In this document: in pieces, positions 54,563-64,000 of the stretch
How the letters are laid out: each line of letters starts with the position of its first letter
Position numbering within the stretch: position 1 is the stretch's first letter
Assembly: GCF_002343915.1 (NCBI RefSeq)
Contig: NZ_NETK01000001.1
Span: forward strand, 5,032,001 to 5,096,000
Source of the DNA: Nannocystis exedens
GTDB taxonomy: Bacteria > Myxococcota_A > Polyangia > Nannocystales > Nannocystaceae
Length of the DNA: 64,000 bases
Reading direction: 5' to 3'
Program-made: the position numbers and the translations under genes
The notes under the pieces: generated by a model
Databases searched by the model: none
What the model saw: only the letters and a program-made list of their open reading frames with translations
Told to the model about the DNA's origin: nothing

Positions 54563-55300
54563 GTGCTGACCATCGAGCCCGTCCCGTGCCTGCGTGACAA
54601 CTACGCCTATCTGCTGCGCGATCCGGAGACCGGCGACGTCTGGTTGGTCGATCCTTCCGAGGCGGAGCCGCCGGCGCGGGCGGTCGCGGCGGCGGGCGGG
54701 CGGCTACGGGGGATCCTCGCCACCCATCACCATCACGACCACGTCGGCGGCATCGACGAGCTCGTGGGGGAAGGCGTGTGGGTGGCAGGGCATGCCAGCG
54801 ATCGCGGCCGGATCCCCGGGCAGACCGAGTTCGTCGAGGCGACTACCGACACGTGGCACGACACGGGTCTCGTGCTCGGCGGGCGGCGGTTGTTGGGGCT
54901 GCACATCCCCGGGCACACGCGGGGCGCGATCGCCTGGCGGCTGGTCGGGGAGGGTGGCGAGCCCGACGACGTGTTCACCGGTGACACCCTGTTCGCCGCC
55001 GGCTGTGGTCGCCTGTTCGAAGGGACACCCGCGCAGATGCACAAGAGCCTGCAGCAGCTTGCGGCGCTGGACCCGTCGACGCGGCTATGGTTCGGCCACG
55101 AGTACACGGCGGGCAACCTGCGCTTCGCCGCGGTGGTCGAGCCCGACAATCGGGCGGTCGCCGAACGAGCCGCGGCGTTGCCGGGCCGCACGACGCCGAC
55201 CACGGTGGCGGACGAGCGGGCCACCAACCCGTTCGTCCGTGCCGGCTCGGTCGAGGAGCTGGCGGCGCGCCGGCAGGCGAAGGACGAGTTCCGCGGCTGA
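54563..55300 (+). CDS. gloB: Hydroxyacylglutathione hydrolase (glyoxalase II)
   Basis: A 245-residue metallo-beta-lactamase-fold enzyme that hydrolyses S-lactoylglutathione in methylglyoxal detoxification. The zinc motif THHHHDH lies at 54-60, with GHTRGAIAW, FTGDTLFAAGCGRLFEG, and GHEYTAGNLRFA, which is typical of true glyoxalase II. The N-terminus (MLTIEPVPCLRDNYAYLL) fits the GTG start at 54563. A glyoxalase I gene is not adjacent. Confidence 0.92.
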   Translation: MLTIEPVPCLRDNYAYLLRDPETGDVWLVDPSEAEPPARAVAAAGGRLRGILATHHHHDHVGGIDELVGEGVWVAGHASDRGRIPGQTEFVEATTDTWHDTGLVLGGRRLLGLHIPGHTRGAIAWRLVGEGGEPDDVFTGDTLFAAGCGRLFEGTPAQMHKSLQQLAALDPSTRLWFGHEYTAGNLRFAAVVEPDNRAVAERAAALPGRTTPTTVADERATNPFVRAGSVEELAARRQAKDEFRG

Positions 55301-55360
55301 GCCTGCCTCGACGACGCGAGTTCGGGTCCGGGGGACCGCGAGTTCGCCGCGCACAGAACC

Positions 55361-55448
<88 letters not shown>

Positions 55449-55474
55449 ATAAGTGCCGGTTGTTGAGGCCGGTG

Positions 55475-55559
55475 CGGAGAGGGTGGGATTCGAACCCACG
55501 GTGGGTTGCCCCACACAAGATTTCCAATCTTGCACCTTAGACCACTCGGACACCTCTCC
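55475..55559 (-). tRNA. tRNA-Ser (anticodon GGA)
   Basis: A class II tRNA of 85 nt on the minus strand. Acceptor GGAGAGG/CCTCTCC, anticodon stem CAAGA/TCTTG with loop TTGGAAA (anticodon GGA, reads UCC and UCU), a long variable arm, and T-arm GTGGGTTCGAATCCCAC. CCA is not encoded. Confidence 0.97.
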
Positions 55560-55609
55560 GGGTGTTCTGGCTTGTTGTGCTGTGGGGCGTCGTCTCGGAG
55601 AAAAGTTTG

Positions 55610-55694
55610 CGGAGAGGGTGGGATTCGAACCCACGGTGACTTTCGCCACACCAGATTTCGAGTCTGGCACCTTCGACCACTCGGACACCTCTCC
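55610..55694 (-). tRNA. tRNA-Ser (anticodon CGA)
   Basis: A class II tRNA of 85 nt on the minus strand. Same acceptor as the neighbouring serine tRNA; anticodon stem CCAGA/TCTGG with loop CTCGAAA (anticodon CGA, reads UCG), and a long variable arm. CCA is not encoded. Confidence 0.97.
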
Positions 55695-55856
55695 AGGTGG
55701 CGGGGCGCGGACATTACCAGAATTTTTAAAAGGGTCCAGCCCTCGGAGGCGGGAAGCGAGCGGCCTGGGAGGACCTCCGGCGCGCGGGGGCGTGAGGAAC
55801 GGCGCACGCCGGGGGACCGGCGCCCGGGCGAGGAGCACGCACACTCCAGACCGGCC

Positions 55857-57902
<2,046 letters not shown>

Positions 57903-57919
57903 ACTCGGGCCGCCCGACC

Positions 57920-58201
57920 ATGCCCTACGTCGAGTACGCCTGCGAAGGCCGCCTGCTGTTCCGCACCGAGACCACCGAGGACGTGCAGTTCGTCCCCCGG
58001 ATCCACGAGGTCGTCGTCATCGACGACGTGCCGTACCAGGTCGTCGACGTCGAGTACTGGGCCCGCCGGCTCGGCTCGACCGACCGCCGCCTGGTCTGCC
58101 CCACCGTCTACGTCGTGCCGATCGCCGGCGTCGAGTGGGAGCAGCGGCTCGAGCGCCGGGTGCCCCGCAGCAAAGAGGGCAAGCCGCCCACGCGCTACTG
58201 A
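57920..58201 (+). CDS. Small protein of unknown function
   Basis: A 93-residue protein, 17 bp after the DUF255 gene and probably co-transcribed. It begins MPYVEYACEGRLLFRTETTE and is rich in beta-strand-like sequence (HEVVVIDDVPYQVVDVEYW; LVCPTVYVVPIAGVEW), with a charged tail. Its codon use matches neighbouring genes. No family is recognised. Confidence 0.65.
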   Translation: MPYVEYACEGRLLFRTETTEDVQFVPRIHEVVVIDDVPYQVVDVEYWARRLGSTDRRLVCPTVYVVPIAGVEWEQRLERRVPRSKEGKPPTRY

Positions 58202-58496
58202 CCTTTCTGACATGTCCTCCGAGACATGCTTCATCGGACATGCTCTGCAAAACATGTCCGTAAATTTCCACACGGGAGGAAGGGCTCTCGGGCCGCGCAA
58301 CGGCAGTCTCGTGTGGCATGTCCGACCGGGCATGCCCTCCAGGGCATGTCTGCAGTTCGCAGAGCGAAGGCGAGACTTCGGGTCCGCGCCACGGCAGGTC
58401 CGGCGGAGCGTGCTCTCGAGACCGGGTCTCGCGGGGCGAGAAGCCCGTGCGAGCATTCTTTTAAAAAGGGTCCGGGGGGACAGGAGAGCGAAGTAG
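58202..58496. repeat. Cluster of TGTC/TGCCC dyads
   Basis: Several dyads in the spacer: CATGTC-ctccga-GACATG (58211-58228), the everted pair GGACATG and CATGTCC (58236-58259), and CATGCCC-tcca-GGGCATG (58331-58348). The last has a matching change in both arms, T to C in one and A to G in the other, so base pairing appears conserved. No gene is seen. Confidence 0.8.
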
Positions 58497-58583
58497 CGGA
58501 GGAGGAGGGATTCGAACCCTCGGTGCCCTTGCGGACACGGCGGATTTCAAGTCCGCTGCCTTAGACCGCTCGGCCACTCCTCC
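58497..58583 (-). tRNA. tRNA-Ser (anticodon TGA)
   Basis: A class II tRNA of 87 nt on the minus strand. Acceptor GGAGGAG/CTCCTCC, anticodon stem GCGGA/TCCGC with loop CTTGAAA (anticodon UGA, reads UCA), a long variable arm, and T-arm GAGGGTTCGAATCCCTC. CCA is not encoded. Confidence 0.97.
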
Positions 58584-58629
58584 GGCGGGGCCGCGAGTAT
58601 CGGCAAGCCGGGGCCGCGCGTAAAGGGCC

Positions 58630-61600
58630 TCAGGGGGCGCGGGCGAGGCGAACCAGCGCGCGCTCCGCCTCGCGCCGGCCGGGCGCGGGCGCGGGCGCCA
58701 GGCGCAGGAATTCCTCGTAGGCCGTGCGGCTGGTGGCCACGTCCCCGTGAGCCTCCGCGGCGCGCGCCAGCCACAGGTGCGCCTCGGGCAGCCAGGCCGT
58801 CCCGGGGGCGGCCCCACGGACGGCCCGGCCGAGGCTGACGGCGGCCTCGGCGTCGAGCTGCAGGTCGTGTTCGCAGCGGCCGAGCCAGTAGTGCGCCTCC
58901 GTGAGGTTCGGGGCGAGCGTCACGGCGCGCTGGAGCTGGCGGCGGGCCTCCTCGAAGTTGCCGCGCTCGTACTGGGCCTGGCCGAGCGCCACGAACGCGG
59001 CCGGGAACGCCTCCGTCGCCCGCGTCACCGCGCTGAGCTCGGTCACCGCCTCCTGCGCGCGGCCGAGCTGCAGCAGCGCGCGGCCGTACAGATAGCCGGC
59101 CTCGTGGAGCGTGGGCGCGAGCTGGTGCGCGCGGCGATAGGCCGGGAGCGCGTCCTGGAGGCGACCGGTGCGCTCGGCGATCTTGCCGGCGATGAGCTCG
59201 ACGTCCGCTTGGGGCTGGGGAGGCCGGCTGAGCCGCAGCTCGGCCTGCGCCAGCGCCGGCTCGCCGCGCTCCAGCAGCACCTTCGCCTTCAGCAGGTGCC
59301 CCTCCCACGAGTCCGGCGAGCGCAGCAAGATCTGGTCGGTCAGCGACTCCGCCGCCTCGACCGCCGCCTGGGCCAGCCGCAGGCGCGCGATCGCCAGCAC
59401 CACCTCGTCCGGCGCCCGCACGTCGCTGAGGTGCGGCTGCACCATCGCCTCGAGCGCGCGCAGCTCACGTGACCGAATGTACAGCCGGCTCAACGGCCCG
59501 ATCAGCCCGGCGAACCCCCCGGTGCGCTCGTAGACCGCCAGCAGGTCGACGCGCCCGGCGTCGCTGCGCGGCGTGTCGATCACCAGCGTCCCGCGACGCA
59601 GCTGCGCCGCGTTGTCGTCGGGGTCGCGCGCCAGCGCGGCGTCGAGCGTCGCCACCGCATCCTCGCGCCGGCCCAGCTCGACCAGCACGTTGGCCTTCGC
59701 CAGCGCCAGCGCCCGCAGGTCGGGCCGCGCGCGCTCGGTCGGGTCGCGGCTGCGCTTCGCCAGCAACCCCTCGAGCAGGTCCAGCGCCTCGTCGCGCGGC
59801 CGCACGCGGGCGTACTCGACCGCCGCGCGCACGTGAGGCGGCTCGGCCTTGGCGGCCGCCTCGAAGTGGTGCGCCGCCTCGTCGACGTTGCCCGTGAGCA
59901 GGGCCAGGCGGCCGCGCAGGAACATCGACTCGATCAGCGTCGGCGTCTCGGCCGCCAGCTTCTCGATCGCCCGCAACGCCGCGCTCTCGTTGCTCGCCCG
60001 CAGCGCCAGCTCGGCCTGGAGGACCTGCGCCTCGAGGTCGTCCGGCGCGTCGCGCAGGCGCGCCGTCAGGCCCTGCTGCGCCCGCGCCAGCTCGTCCGCC
60101 TCGATCAGCACCCGCAGCGACGCGTGCACCACCTCCGGGTCGCGCGGCGCCAGCTTGATCGCCTCGTCGGCCCAGTACACGCTGCGCGACACCTCGACCG
60201 ACGAGGCCGCCACCCGGGCGTGACGCACCAGCACCCGGGCTTGATGCATGTCGCTCACCCCCGGCTCGCGCACCAGCGCCTCGAGCCGCTTGCGCGCCTC
60301 TGCCAGGCGCCCGCGGGCGATCAGCGCGTCGACCAGCAGCAGCTCGAGCGCCGGTCGCTGCGGCTGGCGGTCGGTCGCGTCGCGCAGCGGGTCGAGCGTC
60401 GCCTGGCGATCCTTCGCCAGCTCGGTCGCGAACATCAGCCAGCGGGCCGCCTGGTCACCTGGCCGTAAGGACATGGCCTCGGAGGCATAGTCGGCCGAGG
60501 CCGCGTAGTTGCCGGCGGCCAGCGCCAGCAGCCCGCGGTAGAGCGCCACCCCCGGCTCGGTGCCCGTGGCCAGCAGCCCCTGCGCCAGCGCCGGATCGCC
60601 GTCGGCCATCGCGGCGAGGGCACGGATCCGCCCGGCGCGGAGGTCTTCGCGCGGGGCGGTCGTCGTCAGCCACGACTTCGCCTGGGCCGCGCGCACCGGA
60701 TCGGGCCCGTAGCGCAGGTGGATCCGCAGCGCCGCCTCGGCGCGTCCGAGCGGGTCCTCGGTCTGCTCCGCGACCGCCATCGCCGCCAGGTAGCCCTCCA
60801 TCGAGTCGTCGTCGAACAGCGCCGCCAGCCGTTCGTCGCGCTCGCGGATCGCCGCCGGGTCGGACAGCACCTTGGCCGCGTACGACCCGGCCACCAGCGA
60901 CACCTCTTGCGTGCGGCTGTAGTAGAACCAGAAGCTCGCCACCAGCGCCGCGAACAGGCCGAGCAAACCCACGTAGGCCAGCGGGCCCGGCTCCGGCGTC
61001 GTCGGCGTCAGCACCACCGTCGGCCGCCGCGACTGCAGGTGCGGCCGCGGCGGGGGCAGCGGCGCGTCGGGCTGCGTCGGCAGCTCGCGCGTCTCGGACT
61101 TGATGTCCGCGAGGTCGACCTCCACGTCGTCGTGGCGTGGCACCGCGCGGACCACCGACGACATCTCGTTGAGGTGCGGCAGGTCGAGCTCGGCGCTGTT
61201 CTCGAGGTCGCGGCTGTCGATCACCGCCGGCACCACCACCCGCGGCGGCACCGTGATCCGCGGCAGCGTGAACGGCCGCGTCGTCGACACCGGCGCCGGC
61301 AGGTCGTCTTCGCCGCTGCCCGCCTCCGGCGACGGCTGCGACGGCGGCCGCGACGTGGGCGCGCTCGGGGCGTCGCTGCGCTCGCTCGGCGGCCGGTCGC
61401 CGACCAGCGTCGGCGGCACGAAGAACCCCGAAAGCGACGCGTTCGCCGGCGTCTTGCGGATGCTGCCGATCGGCGTGCCCGGCAGCGGCAGCGAGGTCAG
61501 CCGCGGCAAGATCACCCGGCCCGGCTCCTCGGGCGGCGCCTGCGTCGGCGTGCCGCAATTCGGGCAGCGTTCGAACGTCATCCCGGCCTCGAACACGAAC

Positions 61601-61653
61601 GCGCACTTGCGGCACGCGGGCGAGTTGGGCGGCGTGGCGGGCGAATCGGCCAT
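58630..61653 (-). CDS. Giant TPR-repeat membrane protein with N-terminal zinc ribbon
   Basis: A 1007-residue protein. It opens with a zinc-ribbon-like motif (Cys14-x2-Cys17, Cys30-x2-Cys33), then a Pro-rich disordered region, one membrane helix (about 225-250, AYVGLLGLFAALVASFWFYY), and then about 700 residues of TPR helices (AEAHYWLGRCEHDLQLDAEAAVSLG-type units). It probably scaffolds proteins at the envelope. The frame is open to 61839, but the ATG at 61653 places the zinc ribbon correctly. Few bases separate it from the serine tRNA gene downstream. Confidence 0.82.
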   Translation of the reverse strand: MADSPATPPNSPACRKCAFVFEAGMTFERCPNCGTPTQAPPEEPGRVILPRLTSLPLPGTPIGSIRKTPANASLSGFFVPPTLVGDRPPSERSDAPSAPTSRPPSQPSPEAGSGEDDLPAPVSTTRPFTLPRITVPPRVVVPAVIDSRDLENSAELDLPHLNEMSSVVRAVPRHDDVEVDLADIKSETRELPTQPDAPLPPPRPHLQSRRPTVVLTPTTPEPGPLAYVGLLGLFAALVASFWFYYSRTQEVSLVAGSYAAKVLSDPAAIRERDERLAALFDDDSMEGYLAAMAVAEQTEDPLGRAEAALRIHLRYGPDPVRAAQAKSWLTTTAPREDLRAGRIRALAAMADGDPALAQGLLATGTEPGVALYRGLLALAAGNYAASADYASEAMSLRPGDQAARWLMFATELAKDRQATLDPLRDATDRQPQRPALELLLVDALIARGRLAEARKRLEALVREPGVSDMHQARVLVRHARVAASSVEVSRSVYWADEAIKLAPRDPEVVHASLRVLIEADELARAQQGLTARLRDAPDDLEAQVLQAELALRASNESAALRAIEKLAAETPTLIESMFLRGRLALLTGNVDEAAHHFEAAAKAEPPHVRAAVEYARVRPRDEALDLLEGLLAKRSRDPTERARPDLRALALAKANVLVELGRREDAVATLDAALARDPDDNAAQLRRGTLVIDTPRSDAGRVDLLAVYERTGGFAGLIGPLSRLYIRSRELRALEAMVQPHLSDVRAPDEVVLAIARLRLAQAAVEAAESLTDQILLRSPDSWEGHLLKAKVLLERGEPALAQAELRLSRPPQPQADVELIAGKIAERTGRLQDALPAYRRAHQLAPTLHEAGYLYGRALLQLGRAQEAVTELSAVTRATEAFPAAFVALGQAQYERGNFEEARRQLQRAVTLAPNLTEAHYWLGRCEHDLQLDAEAAVSLGRAVRGAAPGTAWLPEAHLWLARAAEAHGDVATSRTAYEEFLRLAPAPAPGRREAERALVRLARAP

Positions 61654-61809
61654 GAACGACGGCGGGCAGGATAACACGCCGCCTCGGCCCCGATCGCCGC
61701 CCGCGGCCCCGCCGAGGCCGGCGCTGCTCGCTCGCGAGACTTGCTTCACGGCCCCGCGGATCCCTCCGCCTTCAGGCACGCGCTCGCTGCGGCCCCAGCC
61801 GCAGCCCCG

Positions 61810-61985
61810 CGAGCCTTCGCTCCCGTGCGCCGGGTTCAATCAAGCGCTCGCCGGTCCCCCCGAGCCGGCCCCCTGACCTTCCAGCTCCCCGTGCGCCAGG
61901 CCCTTCGACCATGCGCTCGCCGGTCGACCCCGCGACCTTTTGCCTCCCGTGCGCCGGCCCCTTCGACCGCGTTCGCGGTCGCCCG
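61810..61985. repeat. 60-bp imperfect tandem repeat (three units)
   Basis: In the spacer between the divergent TPR and HD genes, CCCGTGCGCC recurs at 61822, 61888 and 61946 (spacing 66 and 58 bp), each followed by a CTTCGACC-like block and GCTCGCCGGTC or close variants. No reading frame or known promoter is apparent in the spacer (61654-62076). Confidence 0.7.
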
Positions 61986-62076
61986 CGAGCCCTTCGCGCC
62001 CGCCAGTGCCTTCCACCACTTCCTCGCCGGGCTCGCCGGATCGCCAGCCGCCCGCGCCTGCAGTAGGCTCCGCGCG

Positions 62077-63345
62077 ATGCTCCTGCGCGATCCCGTGCAT
62101 GGCCTGATCTCTTTCAGCGGCGCCACCGCCCGCCTCGTCACGCGGCTGCTCGACTGCGCCGAGGTCCAGCGCCTGCGACGGATCCGCGCGCTCGGTCTCG
62201 CCGCGCTCGCCTTCCCCGGCGGCGAGCACTCGCGCTTCGCCCACGCCGTCGGCGCCATGCACGTCATGCAGCGCTACCTCGATCGGGTCCGCACCCTCGC
62301 GCAGGAGCTCCCGCCGCACGATCGGATCGACGACGACTGGGCCCACGTCGCCCTCGCCGCCGCGCTGCTGCACGACCTCGGGCACGGCCCGCTGAGCCAC
62401 ACCTTCGAGGCCGTCCTGCCGGGCGCCCCGCGTCACGAGGTGTGGACCTCGCGGATCTTGCTCGACCCCGACACGCAGGTCCACCGCGTGCTCGCCGAGC
62501 TCGACCCGACCGCGCCGACGCTCGTCGAGCGATTGATCCACGGGCAAGGGCCGATCGGTCACCTCGCGCGCGCCGTCTCCGGCACCTTCGACGTCGACCG
62601 CTGCGACTACCTCATGCGCGACAGCTACATGACCGGCGTGCGCTACGGCCTGCTCGACGTCGACTGGTTGCTCGCCTCGCTGCGGCTCTACGTCCCCGAG
62701 GGCTCGACCTCCGCGCGGCTCGCCGTCGACGGCGAGAAGGGCCTCACCGCCGTCGAGGGCTTCTTCCTCGCCCGCCTCTACATGTACCGCCAGGTCTACC
62801 TGCACAAGGCCGCGCGCGCCGCCGAGATGATGATCCGCGCCCTCTTCCGCCGCCTGTGCGAGCTCGGCCCCGAGCCCGGCACCCCGCCTGTCCTCGAGGA
62901 CTTGTTGCGCGGCCGCGACGTCCACGTCCACGACTACCTCCGCCTCGACGACCACGCCCTCGCCGAGGCGCTCGCCGCCTACGGCCGCAGCGCCGACCCC
63001 GTCCTGCGCGACCTCGCCGACGGCCTCGTCGGCCGGCGCCTCTTCAAGACCTTGCGGCTCGGCCCGCAGGTCGACTCTGCCGAGGCCGAGCGCCGCCTCG
63101 CCGAGGTCTTCGCCGGCGAGGGCGTCGCCCCCGCCTACCTCGGCGCCATCGACCGCGTCGAGATCGACGCCTACACCGACGACGAGGCGCTCATGGTCCT
63201 GCGCGGCGGCGGCCGCGTCCAGCGCCTCCTCGACGCCTCCCCCTTGCTCCGCGGCCTCGCCCGCGAGCGCTTCGTCCACCACCGCGCCGTCTTCCCGCCC
63301 GCCCTGCGCGCCCGCGTCTCGACCGCCCTCGCGGACATGACCTGA
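62077..63345 (+). CDS. HD-domain phosphohydrolase (SAMHD1/dGTPase-like)
   Basis: A 422-residue HD-superfamily enzyme. It begins MLLRDPVHGLISFSG, has the motif HSRFAHAVG (His51, His56), the metal-binding HD pair in ALLHDLGHGPLSHTFE (His99, Asp100) and the later aspartate in DVDRCDYLMRDSY. This pattern is close to the SAMHD1-type dNTP phosphohydrolases of bacteria; the substrate is inferred, not shown. The frame is open from 61741, but the ATG at 62077 gives the family N-terminus. Confidence 0.87.
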   Translation: MLLRDPVHGLISFSGATARLVTRLLDCAEVQRLRRIRALGLAALAFPGGEHSRFAHAVGAMHVMQRYLDRVRTLAQELPPHDRIDDDWAHVALAAALLHDLGHGPLSHTFEAVLPGAPRHEVWTSRILLDPDTQVHRVLAELDPTAPTLVERLIHGQGPIGHLARAVSGTFDVDRCDYLMRDSYMTGVRYGLLDVDWLLASLRLYVPEGSTSARLAVDGEKGLTAVEGFFLARLYMYRQVYLHKAARAAEMMIRALFRRLCELGPEPGTPPVLEDLLRGRDVHVHDYLRLDDHALAEALAAYGRSADPVLRDLADGLVGRRLFKTLRLGPQVDSAEAERRLAEVFAGEGVAPAYLGAIDRVEIDAYTDDEALMVLRGGGRVQRLLDASPLLRGLARERFVHHRAVFPPALRARVSTALADMT

Positions 63346-63349
63346 AGGA

Positions 63350-63405
63350 CCTGCTCCATCGAGCCTGTCCTATCGAGCCTGTCCCATTCGACCTGCCCTC
63401 ACCAA
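63350..63405. repeat. 14-bp tandem repeat (four units) before the DTW gene
   Basis: CCTGCTCCATCGAG, CCTGTCCTATCGAG, CCTGTCCCATTCGA and CCTGCCCTCACCAA follow one another exactly every 14 bases. They end one base before the DTW-gene ATG, replacing any normal ribosome-binding site. Each unit contains the CCTGTCC-type half-site of the dyad family, all in direct orientation. Confidence 0.8.
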
Positions 63406-63406
63406 C

Positions 63407-64000
63407 ATGTCCTCGCGTAAGAGCTCTCGTCCGCGCTGCCCCGTCTGCGGCCTCCACCTCGAGCGGTGCCTGTGCGCCGAGCTGCCGGTCCTCGACCTGC
63501 CGACCCGCTTCGTCTTCGTCCAGCACAACCGCGAGCGCCACAAGCCGACCAGCACCGGCCGGGCGGCGGCCGCGGCCCTGCGCGCGCCGATCCTCTGGTA
63601 CGGGGCCCAGAACGAGGCGATGGAGACCGGCCCGCTCACCGAGCCCGACCTCGACTACGTGGTCCTCTTCCCCGCCGACGACGCCCAGGTCGCCGGCCCC
63701 GAGCTGCTGCAGACCGCACCCGGTCGCCGGCGCTGCGTCGTCATCCTCGACGGCACCTGGCACCAGTGCTCGCGCATGGCCCGGCGCGCCGCCCACGTCG
63801 CCGACTTTCCAAAGGTGTCCCTTCCGCCAGGTGGTCCCTCGCGCTGGGGCATCCGCCACGCGCCGCGGCCCGAGGCCGTCTGCACCTTCGAGGCCGCCAC
63901 CCGCCTCGTCGAGCTCCTCCACGGCCCCGACGTCGCCCGCCCGATGGAGCGCTTCTTCCTCGAGCTGACCGCCCGCATGCACGCCCAGCGCGGCTCCCTC
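63407..64000 (+). CDS. DTW-domain protein (tRNA-uridine aminocarboxypropyltransferase-like), incomplete
   Basis: The first 198 codons of a gene that runs off the window's right edge. It has the N-terminal zinc cluster CPVCGLHLERCLC (Cys11, 14, 21, 23) and the family motif D-G-T-W in VVILDGTWHQCSR, with GIRHAPRPEAVCTFEA following. Members such as TapT make acp3U in tRNA from SAM. The ATG lies directly after the 14-bp repeat. The C-terminus is missing only because the window ends. Confidence 0.85.
   Translation, partial: MSSRKSSRPRCPVCGLHLERCLCAELPVLDLPTRFVFVQHNRERHKPTSTGRAAAAALRAPILWYGAQNEAMETGPLTEPDLDYVVLFPADDAQVAGPELLQTAPGRRRCVVILDGTWHQCSRMARRAAHVADFPKVSLPPGGPSRWGIRHAPRPEAVCTFEAATRLVELLHGPDVARPMERFFLELTARMHAQRGSL

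Overview
This window looks like the replication-origin region of a myxobacterium (phylum Myxococcota), most likely the Nannocystaceae. The DNA is very GC-rich (about 70% by eye) and carries the classic origin order rnpA-rpmH-dnaA-dnaN-recF-gyrB. It also has traits typical of that group: a CarD/CdnL regulator, a Ser/Thr kinase with a membrane anchor, FHA-DUF4388 and long TPR proteins, a histone-H1-like Lys/Ala protein, and lipoproteins with long Thr/Ser/Gly linkers. The taxonomic call is inference, because no rRNA gene is present.

Layout. 1-4.3 kb: a rhomboid-TPR membrane protein, a 2.2-kb gene-free stretch with six parS centromere sites, and rsmG. parA and parB are not in the window. 4.3-10.5 kb: bioF, a 110-bp tandem repeat array, then the minus-strand operon rpmH-rnpA-yidD-yidC-jag-mnmE (rpmH is the first gene; its promoter is visible). 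10.5-18.2 kb: dnaA, the best oriC candidate (the dnaA-dnaN gap, with DnaA-box-like dyads and a sharp AT-rich stretch), dnaN, recF and gyrB. 18.7-25.3 kb: a possible undescribed redox module made of a DUF3347 lipoprotein (divergent), an outer-membrane barrel, a periplasmic FMN-binding-like protein, a lipoprotein and a NosR-like membrane ferredoxin with a PP-x-EDI repeat linker. 25.4-35 kb: carD, pepA, the H1-like protein with clear promoter and terminator, transaldolase, trmB, and an XRE regulator preceded by three tandem copies of its own 5' coding end. 35-45 kb: uvrB, cyanide-insensitive-type cydAB, thiE, a thiolase, a Tat lipoprotein phosphoesterase. 46-52.4 kb: a four-gene operon (Ser/Thr kinase, PEGA/TPR-like protein, class III aminotransferase, TlpA-like lipoprotein) converging on an FHA-DUF4388 operon. 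52.6-64 kb: a Tyr/Trp- and Gly-rich lipoprotein, glyoxalase II, the SRP RNA gene, three serine tRNA genes, a DUF255 thioredoxin-like protein, a giant TPR protein, an HD phosphohydrolase and an incomplete DTW-domain gene.

Two features run through the whole window. The first is a family of short dyads with core TGTCC-N4-GGACA (or TGTC-N6-GACA), found at more than twenty places, mostly between genes and sometimes inside reading frames. The second is the frequency of short tandem arrays in the spacers (periods about 14, 60, 105 and 110 bp, plus the multiplied gene start before the XRE regulator). Neither is explained by the genes.
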